DNA from: an uncultured Eubacteriales bacterium
GTDB taxonomy: Bacteria; Bacillota; Clostridia; Oscillospirales; Oscillospiraceae
Length of the DNA: 30,699 bases
Assembly (NCBI GenBank): GCA_900545405.1
Contig: UQYT01000030.1
Coordinates: forward strand, 1 to 30,699
Direction of reading: 5' to 3'
Below the pieces are notes generated by a model. That model was not told the origin of the DNA, ran no database searches, and saw only the letters and a program-made list of their open reading frames with translations. The translations under genes and the position numbers were made by a program. Shown piece after piece: positions 8,391 through 15,774 of this stretch (positions within the stretch are counted from its first letter, which is position 1; each line of letters starts with the position of its first letter).

Positions 8391-8734
8391 GTTTCGCTCT
8401 CCTTGACGAGTCCGAGCTCGGCGCAGGCGCGCAGAAACTCGCGCTCGAGTCTCTGATAATCTGCCCCGACGCTCCGCGAGCGGGCTACGACAACAACATC
8501 GTGCCCGCGGCAAAGCCGGCTCTCGTTCAGCCGGTATATTTCGCGCAGCCTGCGCCGCACGCGGTTGCGCACAACAGCGCAGCCGAGCTTGTTCGAGACG
8601 GTGAAGCCTAGCCTGTTGCCGGCCTTACCGTTGCGCCTCGCGTACACCACAAGGCATGGCTCCGCCGCACTCCTGCCTTTCCGGTAGGCGCGTCGGAACT
8701 CATAATTCAACTTCAGCGAGTCGGTAAACTCCAA
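8387..8734 (-). CDS. rnpA: Ribonuclease P protein component
   Basis: A 115-residue basic protein that helps the RNase P RNA cleave tRNA 5-prime leaders. The family signature RNRVRRRLREIYR (about 57-69) is intact, as is FRRAYRKGRS near the N-terminus. The start codon is TTG at 8734, with GAGGGG 6 bases upstream. It lies between rpmH and yidD, the standard order. Confidence 0.95.
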   Translation of the reverse strand: MEFTDSLKLNYEFRRAYRKGRSAAEPCLVVYARRNGKAGNRLGFTVSNKLGCAVVRNRVRRRLREIYRLNESRLCRGHDVVVVARSRSVGADYQRLEREFLRACAELGLVKESET

Positions 8735-8780
8735 CTGCTTCCCCTCTAATTACCGCATCCCGCGCTGGGTCTTGCGGGAC

Positions 8781-8915
8781 TCAGTAGGAGAGGCGGGCTC
8801 TGCCCTTCGCGCGGCGGCGGGAGAGGACCTTGCGGCCGTTGCGGGTGGCCATTCTCTTGCGGAAGCCGTGCTCCTTCTTGCGCTGGCGCTTCTTGGGCTG
8901 GTAGGTGCGGACCAT
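8781..8915 (-). CDS. rpmH: Large-subunit ribosomal protein L34
   Basis: A 44-residue, strongly basic protein: MVRTYQPKKRQRKKEHGF at the start, then RKRMATRNGRKVLSRRRAKG, ending ARLSY. This is the canonical L34 sequence and length. An in-frame ATG 12 bases upstream would add MELT but sits too close to AAAGG. L34 is the promoter-proximal gene of the rnpA-yidD-yidC-khpB-acpP unit. In most Firmicutes dnaA lies upstream of rpmH; here a membrane protein gene does, and no DnaA boxes (TTATCCACA) were seen. Confidence 0.96.
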   Translation of the reverse strand: MVRTYQPKKRQRKKEHGFRKRMATRNGRKVLSRRRAKGRARLSY

Positions 8916-8993
8916 AGTCAATTCCATCCTTTCTTGACGTTATACTCAACAGCGGCCATGGGGTATCGCGAAGCCGCCGCAGTTGACAAAGAG

Positions 8994-9021
8994 AAAACCT
9001 CTGCCAGGACACTGGCAGAGG
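8994..9021 (-). terminator. Terminator hairpin overlapping the rpmH transcript start
   Basis: On the minus strand, CCTCTGCCAG and CTGGCAGAGG (10-bp perfect stem, loop TGTC) are followed by TTTTCTCTTT. It would stop transcripts arriving from the membrane gene at 9058-10059. The rpmH promoter begins transcription within the first arm (about 9018), so rpmH transcripts carry only a shortened stem right at their 5-prime end. Confidence 0.75.
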
Positions 9022-9024
9022 CTA

Positions 9025-9054
9025 ATTATACCCCAATTTGAGGTGTGCTGTCAA
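9025..9054 (-). promoter_or_regulatory. Sigma-A promoter of the rpmH operon
   Basis: On the minus strand, TTGACA (9049-9054), 18 bp, TATAAT (9025-9030). Both boxes are perfect consensus. The -35 starts 4 bp past the stop codon of the upstream gene. Confidence 0.92.
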
Positions 9055-9057
9055 CTT

Positions 9058-10059
9058 TTATTTCTTGTCACCCTCGGTTTTCGCCGTGCCGGGGTCGATG
9101 TACTCCCCGGGCAGCTCCACGAAGTTCTCCTCGCCCTCCTCGGAGCCGGGGCCCATGGGCTCGAACTCGTCCTCGGGCTTCGGCGGCGGGACCTCGTCGT
9201 CCTCGTCCTCGGTGGCGGGGGCGTTCGGGAAGCGGGCGAAGATCTCCTCGCGGCGGCGCAGGCCGGAGACCAGCATCCAGGAGAGGAAGAGCTGCATCCC
9301 GGCGATGCCGAAGAACATGATCTGCTGCGCGATGAGCCTCTCGTCCGGGAGGGTCACGAAGCAGAGGAAGGCGCCGAAGTTGCAAAAGAAGATGGTCGCA
9401 AAGGGCTTGCCCCTGCCGTAAGCGTGCCCGGCGACATAGTAGAAGCTCAGCAGGGAGCAGGCGATGGCGAGTATCTCGGGCGCATAGCTCCAGACCACGG
9501 AGGTGACGGCGTCCTGCCGGTAGCTGACGATGAGCCAGAAGCAGCAGAAGGCGATGGGCAGCGTGGCGGCGAGGCAGAAGCCCGCCTGCCTGGGCGAGCC
9601 GTCCGGCGTCTCCTTTCCGCTCGCGCCGCCGGCGATGCCGAGAAAGCCGCCCGCGGTCAGCAGCCCGAGCAGCGCGAGTATGCGCAGCAGCCCGGAGAAG
9701 TCCATGCCCAGCGGGGCCTCCGCGTCCCCGGCCGTTATCAGCAGCATGACGCTGCCCGCGGCCATGATGAGCGCGATGACCAGGTAGATTATCTTGTGCA
9801 GCAGGCCGCTCCCGGCAAAGGCCACGCCGGGGTCCGGCGCGCAGGTCAGGCCGAGGTTCTTCTTATAGTATCGCGCGAAGCCGAACATGGTGCCCGCGGC
9901 GGCTATGCAGAGGATGGTCAGCACGATTCCCCAGAGGCTGCCGGAGATGTAGAGCCCGTTCTCCTCAAAGGCCGTCATGTTCTGCAGCCAGCGGCTGAAG
10001 ATGCCGAAGGCGGAGTACACGCAGGTCGTGCAGGTCATTGTAAGGGCGAGTTTACGCAT
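9058..10059 (-). CDS. Polytopic membrane protein of unknown function
   Basis: A 333-residue protein starting MRKLALTMTCTTCVYSAFG, with about eight hydrophobic segments. It ends in a cytosolic, acidic, Pro/Glu-rich tail (about the last 75 residues, with EDEDDEVPPPKPEDEFE). I recognise no family. The ATG at 10059 is chosen because the promoter at 10117-10145 would start transcription near 10110, so the GTG at 10113 is excluded; the ribosome site before 10059 is weak. It is a single-gene unit, ended by the hairpin at 8994-9021, between rpmH and the divergent spoIID. Confidence 0.7.
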   Translation of the reverse strand: MRKLALTMTCTTCVYSAFGIFSRWLQNMTAFEENGLYISGSLWGIVLTILCIAAAGTMFGFARYYKKNLGLTCAPDPGVAFAGSGLLHKIIYLVIALIMAAGSVMLLITAGDAEAPLGMDFSGLLRILALLGLLTAGGFLGIAGGASGKETPDGSPRQAGFCLAATLPIAFCCFWLIVSYRQDAVTSVVWSYAPEILAIACSLLSFYYVAGHAYGRGKPFATIFFCNFGAFLCFVTLPDERLIAQQIMFFGIAGMQLFLSWMLVSGLRRREEIFARFPNAPATEDEDDEVPPPKPEDEFEPMGPGSEEGEENFVELPGEYIDPGTAKTEGDKK

Positions 10060-10116
10060 ATGATCAGGACCGTCCAAATAAGAATAGTTACATAGGGCAG
10101 AGAAGTTTGCCACAAT

Positions 10117-10145
10117 ATTCTAACCCTTTGCCCGTCTCAAGTCAA
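10117..10145 (-). promoter_or_regulatory. Sigma-A promoter of the membrane protein gene
   Basis: On the minus strand, TTGACT (10140-10145), 17 bp, TAGAAT (10117-10122). It faces away from spoIID, whose start codon is 21 bp beyond the -35. Confidence 0.78.
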
Positions 10146-10165
10146 CAACAAAAGGAGGCCCGCAA

Positions 10166-11137
10166 ATGAGAACGATAGTCGCGGCGGCGCTGCTCTGCCT
10201 GGCGATAGCGCTGATGCTGCCGCTGCTCTTCGCCGGCGGCGGACAGGCCGAACCTGCGCCGAGCGCGGAGCCGGAGAGCGCCGCGGGAGGGCTCGATTCG
10301 GAGCTGAGCTTCACGGTGCTCACGGCCGACGGGGTCGAGACCGTGACCATGTCGGACTGGCTCCCCGGCGTGGTGGCCGGGGAGATGCCCGCGCTCTTTG
10401 AGGAGGAGGCGCTCAAGGCCCAGGCCGTGGCGGCGCGGACGTACATAATGTACTCCATGGGCCGGGAAAAGCCCGCGCACCCGGAGGCCGACGTCTGCGA
10501 CGACCCGGCCTGCTGCAAGGCGCACTCGACGGATGAAGCCCTGCGCGAGAAGTGGGGCGAGAGCTACGAGGAGAACATGGCCCGCGTGCTGGAGGCCGTG
10601 CGCTCCACGGACGGGGAGTACATGAGCTACGGCGGCGAGGTCATCCAGGCTGTGTTCCACTCCTCCTCCGCGGGCCGGACGGAGGACTCCGCCGCCATCT
10701 GGCAGGCCGAGCCCTATCTCGTGAGCGTGGAGAGCCCGGAGACGGCGGAGGACGTGCCGAACTATGTGACCTCCGTCACCGTGAGCCCGGAGGACTTCCG
10801 CGCGGCGGTGCTCGCCGTCCACCCGGAGGCCGAGTTCGGCGAGGACCCGGCGTTCTGGCTGGGCGCGGCGGTGCGCGACGCCTCCGGCAGGGTCGAGAGC
10901 GTGGACATAGGCGGCACCCAGGTGCCGGGCACGGAGCTGCGCACCATCTTCAAGCTGCGCTCCACGGCCTTCACGCTCGACTACACCGCCGAGGGCTTTC
11001 TCTTCACCGTCACCGGCTACGGCCACGGCGTAGGCATGAGCCAGTACGGCGCCAACGTCATGGCCGAGGACGGCGCGGACTATGAGGAGATACTCACCCA
11101 CTACTACCCCGGCGCGGAACTGACACGTGCAACGTAA
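10166..11137 (+). CDS. spoIID: Stage II sporulation protein D (peptidoglycan lytic transglycosylase)
   Basis: A 323-residue protein that cleaves peptidoglycan glycan strands during engulfment, working with SpoIIM and SpoIIP. It has one N-terminal membrane anchor (about 4-23), then the SpoIID core. The catalytic glutamate is Glu73 in GEMPALFEEEALKAQAVAA. A Cys/His cluster CDDPACCKAH fits the known zinc site, and the C-terminal motif is GYGHGVGMSQYGAN. AAAGGAGG precedes the ATG. No convincing sigma-E -10 (CATACAAT-like) was found upstream. Confidence 0.95.
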   Translation: MRTIVAAALLCLAIALMLPLLFAGGGQAEPAPSAEPESAAGGLDSELSFTVLTADGVETVTMSDWLPGVVAGEMPALFEEEALKAQAVAARTYIMYSMGREKPAHPEADVCDDPACCKAHSTDEALREKWGESYEENMARVLEAVRSTDGEYMSYGGEVIQAVFHSSSAGRTEDSAAIWQAEPYLVSVESPETAEDVPNYVTSVTVSPEDFRAAVLAVHPEAEFGEDPAFWLGAAVRDASGRVESVDIGGTQVPGTELRTIFKLRSTAFTLDYTAEGFLFTVTGYGHGVGMSQYGANVMAEDGADYEEILTHYYPGAELTRAT

Positions 11138-11168
11138 AATATTAATGTTTATCGTTAAATTAATAGAA

Positions 11169-11384
11169 GTGCCGATAATACTCAGACTGGACCGCGTGAT
11201 GGCGGACCGGAAGATGTCCCTCAACGAGCTCGCCGAGCGCGTGGGCATTGCGAATGTGAACCTCTCGAAGATCAAGACCGGCAAGGTCAGCGCCATACGC
11301 TTTTCGACCCTCGAGGCCATATGCGAGGCCCTCGACTGCCAGCCCGGCGACATCCTCGAATACTCCCCTCCCAGATACGAATAG
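11169..11384 (+). CDS. Small Xre/Cro-C1 family regulator (YozG-like), second copy
   Basis: A helix-turn-helix protein of about 71 residues, closely similar to that at 1580-1795: RKMSLNELAERVGIANVNLS against RKMSLTELAEKVGITLANLS, and CQPGDILEY against CQPGDILEF. The start is uncertain. The GTG at 11169 gives the same N-terminal length as the paralogue; an ATG at 11145 and a GTG at 11127 are alternatives, and none has a good ribosome site. It follows spoIID by 31 bp across an AT-rich patch containing TTTATCGTT, the half-site of the first regulator operator. Unlike the first copy, it has no DUF2975 partner beside it. Confidence 0.85.
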   Translation: MPIILRLDRVMADRKMSLNELAERVGIANVNLSKIKTGKVSAIRFSTLEAICEALDCQPGDILEYSPPRYE

Positions 11385-11390
11385 CGCAAA

Positions 11391-11422
11391 GGCGCCCCGC
11401 ACAGCGCGGGGCGCCTTGTTTT
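11391..11422. terminator. Bidirectional terminator
   Basis: Ten-bp perfect stem GGCGCCCCGC/GCGGGGCGCC (11391-11400, 11406-11415), loop ACAGC, then TTGTTTT. It lies between the convergent Xre gene and lipoprotein gene, overlapping the edge of the latter stop codon. Confidence 0.88.
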
Positions 11423-13650
11423 CAGCCCTGTTCCGCCATATATGTGGCGACGCGGCTTTGGACTTCGGCGGCGACGTCGGGGGCGGATTTTTCGCCCGCA
11501 AAGTACGGCGCCGCGGCGTCCGCTATGATCCCCAGCGCCTCGGTGTCCATGCCGTAAAGCACCTCCGCCGCCTCAAACGCGGCCAGGCCCTTGGCGGTCA
11601 CGAGCTCCATGTCCGCCGTTAGGTCGTAGCCGTTCTCCCGCCAGCCGGCGAGGTTTTTGAGATAGGTCTCTATCTCCCAATCCGCGACGGAGCGCAGGGG
11701 GCTGTAGCCGTCCAGGGTCATGGAGTCCTTCGTGAGCACGGTCTTCAAAAAGCTCCAGCACTCGTCCGGGTGCTCCGTCGCCGCGCTGATGCCGAGCGGA
11801 AGAATGGGCTCCACCGCGATGCCGCGCCCCTCGCCCGTGCCGGGGAAGCCGCAGAAGACAAAGTCCTCGCCCAGGGCATCCGTGAAGGTGCGCATTACAT
11901 AGAGGTTCACGGTCGAGGTGTAGAGCAGCTGGCGGCCGGAGGCGAGCATCTGCTGCTCGTTGTAGTCCCACTCGTAGCCGTAGGGCGTGCTCTCGCCCGT
12001 CACGGCCTCGACGGGCTGCTTCGCCGCCTGGGCGAGGATGTCCTCAAAGAGCCCGGAGGTGAAGTCGCAGGTCCCGGCCTCCCAGTCCATCAGCGCCGAG
12101 GCGTTGAAGTCCAGCGCCGTCTCGAGATAGGTCTGCCGCGAGGTGTTGAGGCCCACGGCGTACTCTATCGCCGGGTTCGCGGCCATGATCTCCTCCACGT
12201 CGGCGTAGCTGATGCCCTCGTACCCTTCGGCGTAGGCCGCCGCAGCCGCTGCGGCCCAGACCTTCCAGCTCATGGGGATGGAGTAGAGCTCGCCGCCGAG
12301 CTCCGAGGCCCGCAGCCAGTTGTCGAAGAGCGTGGAGCGGTCCACGCCGTCGGGGCCGTCTATGAAGGCGTTGAGCTCCAGCAGCATGCCGCGCTTGGCC
12401 CAGGAGGCGACGCTGATTCCCTCCAGCATGACGATATCCGGGCAGTTGCCGGCGAACATGTCCGCCGCAAGGCGCACGGTGCCCTCGAGGCCGTCCTCCG
12501 CCGTGTTGTAGACCGTGTAGTCGACCAGCTCCACGCGTGCGTCCGCGTTCCTGCGGTTGAAGTCGGCGGCGAGGCCGTAGAGATACATGGCGTTCATATC
12601 CTGGCCGATGCCGGTGAGCGCGAGGGTGATGACCGTGAGGGGCTCCGTGCTCTCGACTCTGGTGACCAGCCAAAAGTTCCGGCCGCCGTCGGAGACGAGC
12701 AGGCGCCCGTCGGAGAGCATCAGCTCGGGCGGATCGGAGCTGCCGTAGTCTAAGTAGTCTGCGAACTTTTCGCCCGTGCCTGTGCCGGGGTCGAGCTCCC
12801 AGAGCGAGAAGTTGCCGCAGGCGAGCAGCCGCCCATCGGGCGCGGGCAGCACTCCCCAGCTGCAATCGACAGAGATGCTCACGGCCTCACCGACAGCACC
12901 GCCCTCGACGTCCACGCGCGAGATGAAGGAGCCGCCCTGGTCGTCGGTCCAGTACAGCGCCAGCGCGTCGGAGAGCGGCACGATGTTGACGCCGTAAGCG
13001 GGCAGGCCCTCCAGCTGGATGTCGCAGACGCCGACGGGTTCCGCGCCGGAGCAGTCGAAAACGTGCAGGCGGCTGTCCTGTTCGGGAATGGTGGTGCAGA
13101 CGCAGAGCCGCCCGGCGCTGTCGACGGCCATGAGGCCGCGGTATTCCCCCGCGGGTATCAGGCTGGAAATGGGCCAGCGTCCGGCCTCCGAGCCGTCCGG
13201 GCCGAAGCGAAGCAGGTACTCTTCCGCGTCGGGCTGGTACATGGAGCAGAAAAAGCCTCCGTCCGGCGCGAGCACGAAGCCGGATAACCTCTCCTCGCTC
13301 GTGCCGTCGCTCAAAACGGCGAGCTGCTCGGCCTCGCCGGAGGCTGAGAGCGACCAGAGGCTGCTTTGACTCACGAACGCAGTGCTGCCGTCCTCGTTCT
13401 CCCGGACGTAGGAGTAGGAACTTATGAAGCGCAGGCTGCCGTCTGCGAGCTCCACGGCGTGGCTCATTACTATGTCCTCGGGCAGCTCGACCTCCTCATA
13501 GACATAGCGCGCCTCGGGCGCGGCGGAGGCGGAGACACCCTCTGTCCCGGGCCCGGGCAGCCCGCTAACCGACGGCGGCTGCGCCGCCCCGCAGGCGGTC
13601 AGCAGGAGAAGGGCCAGGCCCAGCGCGAAAATGCGGGTGGTTTTCCTCAT
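11422..13650 (-). CDS. Two-part lipoprotein: propeller-like N-terminal half and ABC-type extracellular solute-binding C-terminal half
   Basis: A 742-residue lipoprotein. A signal peptide ends in the lipobox LLTAC (Cys20). Residues about 45-330 are beta-rich with recurring LAPDGGFFC, DSAGRLCVC, LPAPDGRLLAC and LSDGRLLVS units, suggesting a beta-propeller. Residues about 340-742 look like a family 1 sugar-type solute-binding protein (FNRRNADARVELVDY, CPDIVMLEG, ELNAFIDG, GELYSIPMSWKV, ATEHPDECWSFLKTVL). No permease or ATPase genes adjoin it, so it is an orphan; it could feed a distant transporter or act as a surface sensor. GGAAGGAG precedes the ATG. Confidence 0.82.
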   Translation of the reverse strand: MRKTTRIFALGLALLLLTACGAAQPPSVSGLPGPGTEGVSASAAPEARYVYEEVELPEDIVMSHAVELADGSLRFISSYSYVRENEDGSTAFVSQSSLWSLSASGEAEQLAVLSDGTSEERLSGFVLAPDGGFFCSMYQPDAEEYLLRFGPDGSEAGRWPISSLIPAGEYRGLMAVDSAGRLCVCTTIPEQDSRLHVFDCSGAEPVGVCDIQLEGLPAYGVNIVPLSDALALYWTDDQGGSFISRVDVEGGAVGEAVSISVDCSWGVLPAPDGRLLACGNFSLWELDPGTGTGEKFADYLDYGSSDPPELMLSDGRLLVSDGGRNFWLVTRVESTEPLTVITLALTGIGQDMNAMYLYGLAADFNRRNADARVELVDYTVYNTAEDGLEGTVRLAADMFAGNCPDIVMLEGISVASWAKRGMLLELNAFIDGPDGVDRSTLFDNWLRASELGGELYSIPMSWKVWAAAAAAAYAEGYEGISYADVEEIMAANPAIEYAVGLNTSRQTYLETALDFNASALMDWEAGTCDFTSGLFEDILAQAAKQPVEAVTGESTPYGYEWDYNEQQMLASGRQLLYTSTVNLYVMRTFTDALGEDFVFCGFPGTGEGRGIAVEPILPLGISAATEHPDECWSFLKTVLTKDSMTLDGYSPLRSVADWEIETYLKNLAGWRENGYDLTADMELVTAKGLAAFEAAEVLYGMDTEALGIIADAAAPYFAGEKSAPDVAAEVQSRVATYMAEQG

Positions 13651-13680
13651 TTTTGTCGCTCCTTCCTGTTTTTTCTCCAG

Positions 13681-13730
13681 CGTATACCACGGTTGTATCA
13701 GATATGCATCAAAGTTGCATCGCAGTTGTA
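13681..13730 (-). promoter_or_regulatory. Promoter region with 11-bp phased direct repeats
   Basis: On the minus strand an extended -10, TGGTATACG (about 13681-13689), lies ahead of the lipoprotein gene, without a good -35 at 17 bp. Upstream are units of exactly 11 bp: GTTGTATCAGA (13692), TATGCATCAAA (13703), GTTGCATCGCA (13714) and the beginning GTTGTA (13725), as read on the plus strand. One-helical-turn spacing over the -35 region suggests cooperative binding of an activator or repressor. The protein is unknown. Confidence 0.45.
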
Positions 13731-13763
13731 AAAAATAAGGCCCCGGCCGAAAATGGCCGGGGC
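13731..13763 (-). terminator. Terminator of the pyr operon
   Basis: On the minus strand, GCCCCGGCC and GGCCGGGGC (9-bp stem, loop ATTTTC) then CTTATTTTTT, 28 bp after the pyrI stop. Confidence 0.9.
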
Positions 13764-13791
13764 ATTGTTTGATGTTTGCCGTGTCCGGGGC

Positions 13792-14217
13792 TCAGTTGTT
13801 GGCCTCGGCTTTGGTTTCGCAGTAGATGCAGCGGTAGGTGTGGGTCTCGGGGCTGGTGAGGCGGAAGATCTGGGGCAGGTCGGGCTCCACGCTGGTGATG
13901 CAGCGGGGGTTCTTGCAGCGCAGGACGTTCACTATCTTCTCCGGCATGGTGAGCTTGCGCTTTTCAAAGAGGCGGCCGTCCTTGATGACGTTTATCGTCG
14001 CGCCGGGGTCGACGTAGCCGATGACCGTGAGGTCGATGTCCGTCATGGAGTCGATCTTGATGATATCCTTGCGGCCCATCAGGCCGCTGGGGGCGTTCTT
14101 GATGATGGCCACGGTGCAGTCGAGCTTGTCGAGATTCAGCAGCCGGTAGAGCTCCATCGCGCCGCCGGCGTGGATGTGGTCGATAACTATGCCGTTTTTT
14201 ATAGCGTCTATGTTCAT
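13792..14217 (-). CDS. pyrI: Aspartate carbamoyltransferase regulatory chain
   Basis: A 141-residue regulatory subunit that binds nucleotides and docks on PyrB. The N-terminal allosteric domain (IKNGIVIDHIHAGGAMELYRLL) precedes the C-terminal zinc domain with Cys101, Cys106, Cys130 and Cys133 (CKNPRC, CIYC). It starts one base after the pyrB stop. Bacillus lacks PyrI, while a number of clostridia have it. This implies allosteric end-product control of the enzyme, and no PyrR-type RNA site was recognised in the operon leader. Confidence 0.96.
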   Translation of the reverse strand: MNIDAIKNGIVIDHIHAGGAMELYRLLNLDKLDCTVAIIKNAPSGLMGRKDIIKIDSMTDIDLTVIGYVDPGATINVIKDGRLFEKRKLTMPEKIVNVLRCKNPRCITSVEPDLPQIFRLTSPETHTYRCIYCETKAEANN

Positions 14218-14218
14218 G

Positions 14219-15130
14219 TCACGCCTCCAGCAGCTTCAGAATCAGCGCCATGCGGACGTACTTGCCGCAGAGCGCCTGGCGGAAATAGCAGGCACGGGGA
14301 TCGTCGTCTATCGCGGTGGAGATCTCGTTCACCCTGGGCAGCGGGTGGAGTATGCGCAGGTCCTTCTTCGCACCGGCGAGCTTCTCCGGGGTGAGGATGT
14401 AGCTGTCCTTCAGGCGGAGGTAGTCCTCCTCGTTGAAGAAGCGCTCGCGCTGCACGCGGGTCATGTAGAGGATGTCGAGCTCGGGCATGACGGCGGCGAG
14501 GTCGGTCTCCTGGGAGTACTGCAGGCCCTTGGCCTGGAGCACGTCCTTCTTGATGTAGCTGGGCAGCTTGAGCTCCTCGGGGGAGATGAGCACGAACTTG
14601 ACGCCCGTGCTGCGGGAGAGCGCCTCGATGAGCGAGTGCACCGTGCGGCCGAACTTGAGGTCGCCGCACAGGCCGATGGTGAAGTTGTCGAGGCTGCCGC
14701 GCTCGCGGCGGATGGTCAAGAGGTCGGTGAGCGTCTGGGTCGGGTGGTTGTGGCCGCCGTCGCCCGCGTTTATGATGGGCACCGTCGAGTGCATGGCCGC
14801 GACCATGGGCGCGCCCTCCTTGGGGTGGCGCATGGCGATGATGTCGGCGTAGCAGCCGACGACGCGGATGGTGTCCGCCACGCTCTCGCCCTTCGCGGCG
14901 GAGGAGCTGCTCGCCTCGGAAAAGCCGAGCACGCTGCCGCCGAGCTCGAGCATCGCGGCCTCAAAGCTGAGCCTCGTCCTCGTGGAGGGCTCGAAGAAGA
15001 GCGTCGCGAGCTTTTTATATTTGCACCTCTCGCGGTAGTCCTCCGGGTGGGCGATTATCTCGTCCGCCTGGTCGAGCAGTCCGGTTATCTCCTCGGTGCT
15101 GAGGTCGAGTATGTCTATAAGGTGTCTCAT
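14219..15130 (-). CDS. pyrB: Aspartate carbamoyltransferase catalytic chain
   Basis: A 303-residue enzyme that joins carbamoyl phosphate and aspartate, the committed pyrimidine step. The carbamoyl-phosphate motif FFEPSTRTRLSFE (Ser49-Thr-Arg-Thr-Arg53) and HPTQ (129-132) are intact, with HPLPRVNEI near the C-terminus. It overlaps pyrE by 4 bp (ATGA) and is followed at once by pyrI. Confidence 0.97.
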   Translation of the reverse strand: MRHLIDILDLSTEEITGLLDQADEIIAHPEDYRERCKYKKLATLFFEPSTRTRLSFEAAMLELGGSVLGFSEASSSSAAKGESVADTIRVVGCYADIIAMRHPKEGAPMVAAMHSTVPIINAGDGGHNHPTQTLTDLLTIRRERGSLDNFTIGLCGDLKFGRTVHSLIEALSRSTGVKFVLISPEELKLPSYIKKDVLQAKGLQYSQETDLAAVMPELDILYMTRVQRERFFNEEDYLRLKDSYILTPEKLAGAKKDLRILHPLPRVNEISTAIDDDPRACYFRQALCGKYVRMALILKLLEA

Positions 15131-15774
15131 TTTTTGCCTCCCATCCAGCTCTCGTCCGAGGGGTTCGCGCGGAAGGCCATGAGTCCCGGCACGGTGTGCG
15201 CGGGGATATAGCCCTCGGCCTCGGCGACGGCGACTATCTCGTCAAAATCCGTGAGGCTCACGGCGCGGACCTTGGCCTCGGCGAGGCGCTGCTTGCCCTT
15301 TTCCATGCCGTAGGTGAAGATGGACACGGCGCCGAGCACGTCGGCCCCCGCCTCGCGCAGGGCCTCGACCGTCTCGATGAGGCTGCCGCCGGTGGAGATG
15401 AGGTCCTCGATGACTACGACCTTTTCGCCCTCGGTGAGCTTGCCCTCGATGCGGTTCTGCCTGCCGTGGTCCTTCGCGCCGGAGCGCACGTAGCCCATGG
15501 GCAGGCCCATGAGGTGCGCCGCGATGGCGGCGTGGGCGATGCCCGCCGTGGCCGTGCCCATGAGCGCCTCGGCCTCGGGGAACTCGCGCCTCACCGTCTC
15601 GGCGATGGCGGCCTCCACCTCGTTGCGCACGTCGGGCGCGGTGAGGATGAGGCGGTTGTCGCAGTATATGGGGCTCTTTATGCCGCTGGCCCAGGTGAAG
15701 GGCTCCTCCGGGCGCAGAAATACCGCGCCGATGGCGAGCAGGCCGCGCGCCACGCGCTCTTTGATGTCGTTCAT
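15127..15774 (-). CDS. pyrE: Orotate phosphoribosyltransferase
   Basis: A 215-residue enzyme that makes OMP from orotate and PRPP. The PRPP loop is VVVIEDLISTGGS (119-131), and the flexible catalytic loop region is RSGAKDHGRQNRIEG. The N-terminal FTWASGIKSPIYCDNR is typical. It overlaps pyrF by 4 bp and pyrB by 4 bp. Confidence 0.97.
   Translation of the reverse strand: MNDIKERVARGLLAIGAVFLRPEEPFTWASGIKSPIYCDNRLILTAPDVRNEVEAAIAETVRREFPEAEALMGTATAGIAHAAIAAHLMGLPMGYVRSGAKDHGRQNRIEGKLTEGEKVVVIEDLISTGGSLIETVEALREAGADVLGAVSIFTYGMEKGKQRLAEAKVRAVSLTDFDEIVAVAEAEGYIPAHTVPGLMAFRANPSDESWMGGKK

Noticed and set aside
8746..9012. An 88-codon minus-strand frame across rpmH
   Set aside because: It reads rpmH in the wrong phase; the 44-codon L34 frame at 8781-8915 is unmistakable.
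8916..9057. A replication origin beside rpmH
   Set aside because: No TTATCCACA-like boxes or AT-rich unwinding region were seen; the interval is filled by a promoter and a terminator.
10060..10165. A sigma-E promoter for spoIID
   Set aside because: CAATATT at 10113-10119 resembles a -35, but no CATACAAT-like -10 lies 13 to 15 bp downstream.
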